This document shows positions 57,406 through 64,000 of a stretch of 64,000 bases of DNA, one piece after another. The position numbers and the translations under genes were made by a program. The DNA is from Nageia nagi (lineage: Eukaryota; Pinophyta), in contig JBITNC010000001.1 of the NCBI GenBank assembly GCA_050084985.1, positions 558,001 through 622,000 on the forward strand, written 5' to 3'. Position 1 is the first letter of the stretch. Each line of letters begins with the position of its first letter. Under the pieces are notes generated by a model. It did no database searches, was not told the origin of the DNA, and saw only the letters and a list, made by a program, of their open reading frames with translations.

Positions 57406-58039
57406 GATCCCTATCTTTGGATGTGTACCATATTGTAATCTATGCTTTTCAAAGTATTCCTACAAAACGCAAAAAAAAGAAATGAACAAAAATACAAACT
57501 TCACAAAATACCATTGGGAACACCTAAATAGAGCAACCAATCTCAGGGACAGATCATCCTTTTCCCCAGAGACTATAGTTGGAACAGACATTGGGTTAAA
57601 GTAACTTGGTTATTTTCTGTAACAGGTAACGAACACATTACTAGAGTGACTGAGTTCAGGGATGGATCGTCTTTTTCTTTGGAGACTGCAGTTGGAATAG
57701 ACACTTTGGAAGAACCTGATGTCCCCGGACCTGGACTGCAACGCAGGTGTCCCGATGGCTACTCGAATAGCCAATGAGAGTTCTCTCACTATAATGAAAT
57801 TGACGATGCAACAGTGAGTGATGGTGCTGACACAGGCTCATTCCCTGTGGATGACGCAAGTCATTGTGTATCCACCAATTTAGGTTTTGTACTAGGATGT
57901 TGTGTTGTATTCATCGTTTCCCATCACCTGTTATGCATCCCATCAAGTCCACTTCACCATATTGTTGTTGTTTTGTTTTAGCTTATGTCATCGTTTTGTT
58001 GTTGTTTTGTTTTAGCTTATGTTGTTTTATTTTAGCTAA
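57406..58039 (+). other. 3' untranslated interior of the Tat element
   Basis: 634 bp between integrase and LTR E. It contains a two-copy repeat of about 115 bp (acagatcatccttttcccca near 57550 and atggatcgtctttttctttg near 57661). 57950-58039 has three copies of a ttgttgttttgttttagctt motif directly before the LTR. An obvious purine-rich priming tract is missing, which is unusual. Confidence 0.6.
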
Positions 58040-58319
58040 TGTTGTGCCCTACAGAACTTGCCCCAAAATTTCGTAATTTTGGGGACCATCCACAACCCAT
58101 GCTCATGTGATGCCATTTTTGAACTATCTCCCCATCTTCACCTAACTAGAAACCATGCCTATCATCCCATCACCTAAGTGCATTCAACCGCCCAGTCTTG
58201 GTCATGTCATGATGAAAGCTAAAATCTTAAAAAAATGGCAAAGTCTGGAAATCTAAGTCGAATCTAGGTGAAACTGGGGAACTTGTGTTGAGTCTAAACC
58301 AAGCCAAGTGAGTTCGGGC

Positions 58320-59300
58320 CACTCCTAGGCCTGGTGCATGCTCCAGGAAGACAATTTCTAGGATGTGCACTTGAGCCAAGCGAACACCCAATTTGGAGTT
58401 CATGTTCGAAAAGTTGGATTGGGTCACTTCCAGACCCAACACATGCCACGAAAAGACAAACTTTTGTCTTTTTGGATCATGCGCCAAGCTCTTGGAGGCG
58501 CCCAGGATGGCATGAAGGTTGGAAAGAGCTAGCATGAGACATTTCAAGGCTAGCACATGCCTCAAAAAGATAATTTTTTGACTTTTGGGAGCATGTGCCT
58601 GAGCCAAGAGGCTGCCAGGACAAGTCTGGAAGATAGAGGATTGAAGCACACCTACTCAGAAGGATGGCGCATGCCTCAAAAAGATAAATTTTTGTCTTTT
58701 GGGAGCATTCACCAGGGGTAGAAAGGCATCCAGTTAGATCGAAGTGCGAAATTTGGCTAAGGCATGGAGCCTCGAAGCCCAAATCTAGCTCTAGCAAGAC
58801 CAAAGGTGCTGGCGCATGCCTAAAAAAGACAAACTTTTGACTTTTGGGAGCATGTGCCAAGCTTGGGAGGGCATCAAGACGGAGAAAACACGGAGAATTG
58901 GCTAAGTCCTGAGAGTAGAAGACCAAAACGAAGCAATTTTGGCCATTTGCAATCCAACACATGCCCTAGAAAGACAATTTTGACTATCTGGATCATGCGC
59001 CCAAACTGGAAGAGCCAGAAGTTTGGGCGCACATTTTGAAAAAACAAAATCTTCTCTTTTGAAATCATGCACCAAGCCTAGGAGGTGTTCTATGTTAGTT
59101 CATTGGTCAAAATTGGCAACCTAGGATGCTAGGAAAAGTGAAAATGGCCAAGTTCATGTCACATCTCGATCATGAAGGCCTGAGATAGACGAGTGGGGAG
59201 CATGAGAAGATGGCAAACGGTGAGCAAGCACCCCCAGGGTGAATGCATGTCCCAGAAGACAAATTCTTGTCTTTACTTTGCATACGCCAGCCTTGGAGGA
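58320..59300 (+). repeat. Tandem hairpin repeats in LTR E, about eight units
   Basis: Units of about 60-155 bp, at about 58330, 58442, 58554, 58669, 58813, 58968, 59030 and 59244. Each runs catgcc or a variant, then an inverted pair such as AAAAGACAAA and TTTGTCTTTT, then catgcgcc or a variant, then aag..tggagg. The same layout, with other arm sequences, occurs in LTR D. Confidence 0.8.
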
Positions 59301-59442
59301 GCCCCAGACCCCCATGTCCAGTCTCCAACGGCTTGGGAGCAAAAATTAAATGTGCAAGCATCTCGAGGTCGTCCATCTAGATGGCCAAGATCAATTCGTC
59401 CCTAGCCCAGTCAACTAGGGTTGCTTGGAATCCTGAAAATGC

Positions 59443-59451
59443 CTATAAATA
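59443..59451 (+). promoter_or_regulatory. First TATA box in LTR E
   Basis: CTATAAATA, preceded by agtcaactagggttgcttgg. It lies 224 bp before the ATG of the large frame at 59675, a suitable position for a promoter of it. Confidence 0.5.
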
Positions 59452-59674
59452 CAAGCCTAGAAGCTCATTTTTCCCAAACTCAAATTCGACTCCTCTTCAT
59501 ATTGTGCGCCAGATTCTAAGGTAGATGACGAAATTTGAATTTCAGAACTTGTCGCATTGCTTGGGTGGGCTTGCACAAGGAGTTAGGAGGCTAAGAGGGG
59601 CAACGTGGGAGTCACAACCTCCCGAAGAAGCCAGCGCATCACTTCGGAGAGCCTTTGTCACTCGCTAGGGCACC

Positions 59675-62600
59675 ATGATCACTTCCAAAAGCAGTTCAAC
59701 CAAGGACTTTGCACAAGATTTGGAGACCATCAGGTAGGATTGCATTGTCACCATATGCGAGAGGCAAGATCCCTTACCCCAAGGGGCCAAGTTCTCCAAG
59801 AATGGGTTGGCCATGATCGAAGTCACAGATTGGCAGAAGGTAAACCCCATGCAGATGAGGGAGAAGATCATAAACATGTCGATCGGTGAGCTAAAACAGG
59901 ATATTGTATTCTTCTCTGGGATTTCAAATAGTACCTTCATGCCGTTCATAGCCCTCTTCCCAGAGTTGTGTTTAGAGATCAGCCAGCACTAGAAGAAGGG
60001 TGAGAGGGTGCTCCAGGACATCAAAGGCAACGTCATCATGGACTTCAACAACGAGGCCATCAAGGCAGCATTTCAATGGACCTTGGAGGGCAGCTTTGAG
60101 TATACTGAGGTAGAGTCATTGGCATGCTATAAAGAAACCAACAAGGCAATTGTGGCGATTAGAAGTTGGATGTTGGATGAACACCACTGCCTGAAGGGGA
60201 ATGCCCTCATCAATGCTTCTCGCTCCCACTTCTATTTGTCTGTGGAGTTGATGATCCTAATGCTAATGAGGGTCCACAGAAAGGAAGATGCATCTAAGTT
60301 AATAAAGGAGTTCTTCAGCTTCATTTTGGAGATTGCCAAAGGAAAGAAGATCAAGTGGAGCAAGGTGTTGAGCAACAACATTGCAGATCAGTTGTCATCT
60401 TTGGGGACCACATACAAATTCTATCTCAACTCATATTTGGTATACTTGTTGCTTCATGGCAAGTATAGACCTACGACTTTAGGAGAGGCAAACATGATCC
60501 AGAAGGGAACGTATGTTGTGTGGAAATGCTACCCCAAGTGGAAGATTGAGAGGAGATGAGAGAACTTCACGATGAAGAGTGATGGATGGGAGTATGAGAT
60601 CTACAAAGAGCTCAAGGGAGAAATCTTGGTTACCAGGATCTCAAACTCAACCCAAGATGCAGTGAGGAAGCATAGAGACTTCTTCATCCATCACCAGCAT
60701 TACTCCTATATTCAACTTTATGGGTCAGCTGTGGAGCCATACCAACTGCCTTGATATGTGAGCAACAGAATGCATTTGATGGAGATGATGAGGTAGTTGA
60801 CCCACTTGCATGAGCACGTCTGGCAAAAGAAATTCCCTACCTCAAATTTGCGATCATAGTGGGAGAATACCAGTGCAAAGCATGGGCAGATGTGAATTCC
60901 ATCATAGAGGAGTTGGGAAGGTACAACTTCAAAAAGATGCCTGCCGCTAGTCATTATGATCCTAAGCATAAGATCCATGGATTCTACATAAAAGAGAGGA
61001 AAAGAGCCTATGAGCATAGGCCACTTAGAGATGAGGAGTTGTTCAGAAATGTCAGCAATGAGTTGGAGAAGGAAGATTCGTGCTAAGATATAGGAAGTGG
61101 CTTAAAAGAAACAATGGGCAGTGGAGGCCACTGTTGACAAGAGGTTGTCACAGTCTAGGCGGAGAAGACTACAAAAATCTATATCCAAAGTCACTCAATG
61201 ATGATTGAGGATCCTATTGGCCAATATGCATCCATGCATGGCAAGAAGCTAGTTGAACAAGTGGTGTAGCAAGTTAGAGACACAGTAGATGAGCACGATA
61301 TGAGAGAGTTGGAGCATGTGGCAACTAACAAGATGGTGAGGTGTGTCAAAAACAAAGAAGAGGATCCATCACCACCCCAAAGACCATCGAGAGGGACAGC
61401 TTCGCGACCATCCCAGACTATTCCACCATCCGGGTTTGCATCTTCTGGCCCTTTGTGCGAACCAAACAACAGCCTGGAGGGGGAACAAGAAGGTGAGCAT
61501 GATGATGACGTCCATGAGAATGAGTTTGAGGAAGGAGAGTATGAGAGTTTACCTGGAGAAGAATCGAAGGAGGAATGTGAGGAAGAATAGAAGAGTGAAC
61601 ATGCAGCTAGCACATGCCCTTGCAATGATCTTCTTGATACCCAAAGGGATGATGAGTCCTTGGAGATTTTGAAGGTAGTCCACAAGCATGTTCCCTTGGA
61701 GCCCTCAACATCTCAAAGGAAAGGCAAAGACCCCACCCCCGAATCAGTACCAAAGAGGGCTCAGTTGAAGAGAGGATCTCAGTCTCAGTTATCAGTAGCA
61801 TCTGAGGAAGGTGCAAAAGAGGAAGGTAGACCTTCAAAGAGAATCAAGAAGAACACCATCGCCACTGCAGAAATAGTCGTTGAGACCCATCAGCCTTCAC
61901 CAAATCATGAATGGGGCATGGACATGGATGAATGCCTTGACATCTTTAACATGGATGTTGGGGAAGAGTTTGGGACCAGGGAAGCCAACGATCAAATTGG
62001 AGAGAGCTCCACTAGCTTGGGGAAGAGTCAAACCTATGTGCATATGAATGACAATGCAGTATACATTAAGACCTTAGTGGCTGAAAAGGATAACCCCCAG
62101 TGTCCCAGAGATTTTAAGCAAAGTAATTAGATCATCAATACAGATCCTATTGGTGTGACGGGCAGGCAACATGCAATCATCTCAAACACCAAGGCAATCG
62201 CCAAGGATGGGCTGTTAAAAGAAAAAGAAATAAAAAGCCTTAAGGAGTTAGCCGCTTAGAGGAGATTGACTTGTGAGATCAAGTCAGCCAAGGTACCAAC
62301 AGAAGAGCTTCGGAAGGTGAAGCCTCTCAAAGAAGGTATGATGGAGGTAAAGCAGGAGGTGGTCGACGAGATATTGGCAGTATTAAGGTGATTCATTCAC
62401 CCCCTTCACGAAGTCTCACTTGAGGAGAAGTTGAAGAACATTGTGACCGAAAGGGTCAGGCTCCTCGGGATTCTAGATTCTTGAAGGCCCATGATACTAA
62501 GATTCGAAGCAATGCAAGAACAAAGACTTGAGGATGTCAACTTTTGTGAAGACTATTGGTTCTACTTGGGCATGATTAATCAGGTGCTCACCCGTTTCCA

Positions 62601-62943
62601 AAAGACCAAGAAGGAGGTGGCCTTGATCAATGACAAGGCCTACTCATGCATTGAATAGATGAATTTCCAGGTTCAGTTCTTGGAGGACTCCATCATCAGA
62701 GAGGTAGACATAGTAGTGATAGAGGCAAGACACCTTCTTCATAGTTTGATCATGACGAAGGACATAAACTCCTACCAGTATAAGAGTCACTTGAGGCACA
62801 TGTTGCGGGCTCACACATGGAATATAGAGATGCAAAGGCTGATTGATGAGGTCGGAGATGGTGTTGCTATAAGCAAGCCGAAGTTTTTCAAAGATGTTGC
62901 ATGGATTAGAACTTACAGCAAGATTCTTGGAGGACAGCTTTGA
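59675..62943 (+). pseudogene. Decayed large reading frame of unknown function, about 1,090 codons
   Basis: ATG at 59675 (CACCATG context) opens a frame that, ignoring about fifteen stops and one to three frameshifts (one near 60840), runs to TGA at 62941. Residues 1-390 look globular: KFSKNGLAMIEVTDWQ, SGISNSTFMPFIALFPELC, EFFSFILEIAKGKKIKW, YLVYLLLHGKYRPTTLGEAN, WKCYPKWKIE, HHQHYSYIQLYGSAVEPYQL. Next come CKAWADVNSIIEELG and a basic stretch. An acidic low-complexity region (61490-61590, EFEEGEYESLPGEE), a possible nuclear signal (KRIKKN) and a long charged, probably coiled-coil tail end with HTWNIEMQRLIDEVGDG. I see no gag, protease, RT, integrase or transposase motif. Ogre/Tat elements can carry an extra ORF, so a retrotransposon accessory protein is the best guess. 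Confidence 0.6.
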
Positions 62944-63182
62944 GGATCGAGTTGCAAGCTTGGGCCCACCATTGGCCTAAATATTATTTTAGTTTTTTTT
63001 TTCAAGAAGTTTTATTTTTAGTAAGACATTTCAAAATATTATTTTATTCCCAAACTTGTGAAGGATGAGGATTTGCTCGCATAAGTTTGGAAGAGACTTT
63101 GTAATGCCAAGTGGCGTATTTCTGTTGGACCGCACTTCATTTCTTGATTAGGGTTAGGGCAACACTGTTGGTTGCCTCAAAA
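62944..63182 (+). other. Sequence between the large frame and the second promoter
   Basis: T-rich (ttttagttttttttttc) after the stop, then attttattcccaaac. It may hold the end of the frame's transcript. No further coding signal. Confidence 0.4.
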
Positions 63183-63191
63183 CTATTTATA
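63183..63191 (+). promoter_or_regulatory. Second TATA-like box in LTR E
   Basis: CTATTTATA, preceded by ttagggcaacact and followed by gattcattttcaag. LTR B has ttagggcaacact before its TATA box and ctcattttgaaaag after it, so this is the counterpart of the LTR promoter. Confidence 0.5.
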
Positions 63192-64000
63192 CCCCATTCT
63201 GATTCATTTTCAAGGGGGATTAACAAGTTTACCAATTCAAAGAACTTTTTCTTGCAAGACCAAAATTTCTATAAATTCTTAAATTTGGTGTATGACAATG
63301 CAATTGTGATTTAGATGCTTACTCATGTTGGAATGGTGAATATGAATGAATGAGTGATAGTGCTATGTAGTTCATTCTGCCATTGCTTTGTGTTGATTCA
63401 ATTGCTTGGTGCATCTTGTAAATTTCCTTGAAGTGGACAAGAGAGTGCTTGTATATCTTATGAAGTGATTGATTGGCATCCAGTTGATGATATTTTACTA
63501 TTTGTATTTTAGGCTTGGATACCTTGGAATGTCTCACTAATGTCGCTCATCGTAGGAACTTCACCTAGGTCCTTCAGTCCTATCTCCATCCCACCATACT
63601 TCATCTCTACCATGGCTTCAGGCTCCATCCACTAGGCCACTCGTGTTGTTGGCTAGTGGAGCAGATAGAGAGTGCTTGGAACTTGCAACGAGATCTAGTG
63701 AGTCGACTGCTGAGAACATTGTCTCAAGCCTGTGAGTTTGCATGCCCACCATTGCATCTTACTACCCACAGTCTTTTCACCACTTTTCTTTGTTTTATTT
63801 TACACTCTTTTCCACAATTTTCGCACCCCAATTTCCCTTTTCAGCATTTTCAAAAACAACTTAGTCAAAACCCGAACATAGAACACATAGTCCCTTGAAT
63901 CCACACATGATATTCATGTTGGTGGCAGCTTAAACATCTCAACCATTCCTTGAGTTATCTTTGCTCAAGTCGTGAAGCTAACCTTTGGGGTAACTAGTCC
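63192..64000 (+). other. Probable R-U5 part of LTR E
   Basis: About 800 bp with no supported gene. The distance from TATA to the ccttggggta-like block at the edge is close to that in LTR B (about 750 bp). A second weaker match to the end block occurs near 63517-63570 (taccttggaatg, then cttcacctaggt), so the true end is uncertain. Frames at 63319-63537 and 63656-63898 look random. Confidence 0.4.

Larger units (their letters stand above)
43352..64000 (+). mobile_element. Tat-type Ty3/gypsy element hosting two nested insertions
   Basis: Order: truncated 5' LTR (43352-44299), gag, protease, archaeal-type RNase H (46190-46680), [solo LTR 46738-50558], a short linker, [hAT 50672-54534], RT, gypsy RNase H, integrase (to 57405), then a 3' LTR from 58040 to beyond the window. 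Without the inserts, the interior is about 6 kb. The two LTR starts share TGTTGTGCCCTACA and align over more than 900 bp. The second, archaeal-type RNase H is a hallmark of the Tat lineage; here it precedes RT. The coding parts carry about fifteen stops and two or three frameshifts, so it is defective. The left flank is CATTC; the right flank lies outside the window. Confidence 0.8.
58040..64000 (+). repeat. Long LTR of the Tat element, running to the window edge (LTR E)
   Basis: It starts TGTTGTGCCCTACAGAAC, then CCCCAAAATTTCGTAATTTT and GGGGACC. Homology to LTR C continues to about 59010. A repeat array (58320-59300), a TATA box (59443), a ~1,090-codon decayed frame, a second TATA region (63183) and, at the edge, aacctttggggtaactagtcc follow. 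That last block resembles the end block of LTRs B and D (aaaccttggggta...gtcc). If it is the LTR end, the LTR is about 6.1 kb and encloses the frame. If instead the LTR ends before 59675, the frame belongs to a second element. The truncated partner LTR cannot decide. Confidence 0.55.

Noticed and set aside
61191-61685. 164-codon minus-strand Ser-rich frame
   Set aside because: Antisense of the acidic low-complexity part of the large plus-strand relic; Ser-rich because GAA/GAG codons read in reverse.
1-64000. tRNA, rRNA or other structured RNA genes
   Set aside because: I looked for tRNA-like A and B boxes and cloverleaf stems beside the LTRs and in spacers and saw none convincing; a tRNAscan or Infernal run would be decisive.

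Overview
This is plant nuclear DNA from a large, repeat-rich genome: AT-rich, gene-poor and built almost entirely of old transposable elements inserted in one another. Ty1/copia, Ty3/gypsy (including a Tat-type element with a second RNase H), LINE and hAT families are all recognisable. The very long LTRs, the extent of decay and the sparsity of genes would fit a gymnosperm such as a conifer. That assignment is an inference; nothing in the sequence proves it. Most in-frame stops are TAG, TGA or TAA where the family has Gln, Trp or Arg, which fits C-to-T decay of methylated copies.

Layout, left to right. 1-4080: a decayed gypsy element on the minus strand, with the start of an LTR at the left edge and gag and protease remnants. 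4080-12300: old AT-rich repeat debris, including a 26-bp minisatellite (5825-6592), a four-arm alternating inverted repeat (6593-7215) and a copia integrase scrap (11890-12130). 12320-20585: copia element 1, two ~497-bp LTRs, all domains present but broken. 20933-26411: copia element 2, two 533-bp LTRs, near-perfect target duplication, broken reading frames. 26417-28400: AT-rich spacer. 28888-29430, minus: the only plausible host gene, a 180-residue protein with a Tudor/PTM-like module. 31520-34122: a LINE reverse-transcriptase scrap and a decayed minus-strand gypsy pol. 34123-37633: a long LTR. 37634-43351: spacer with a triplicated 112-bp unit.

43352 to the right edge holds a Tat-type gypsy element, interrupted twice. 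A 3.8-kb solo LTR in reverse orientation (46738-50558, target duplication ACTTC) and a 3.86-kb hAT transposon (50672-54534, target duplication GGAGTTAT) both lie in its polyprotein, and removing each insert with one copy of its duplication restores the host frame. The hAT carries an apparently intact five-exon transposase gene (743 residues, BED finger, DUF659, hAT dimerisation domain, D/D/E triad) and CpG-rich ends packed with GGGAACG motifs. It is the youngest and most intact element here.

Two features stand out. First, five LTRs in the window share a start box (TGTTGTGCC followed by a CCCAAAAT...TTTTGGGG palindrome), but between this box and their TATA box each carries its own tandem repeats, usually built from a short hairpin plus a CATGCGCC-like box. 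Second, downstream of the last such LTR start, between two promoter-like TATA regions, lies a decayed ~1,090-codon reading frame (59675-62943) of no family I recognise. It may be carried inside the LTR itself or be an extra ORF of a second element. All boundaries were read by eye, so LTR ends and remnant limits are approximate unless a target duplication is given.
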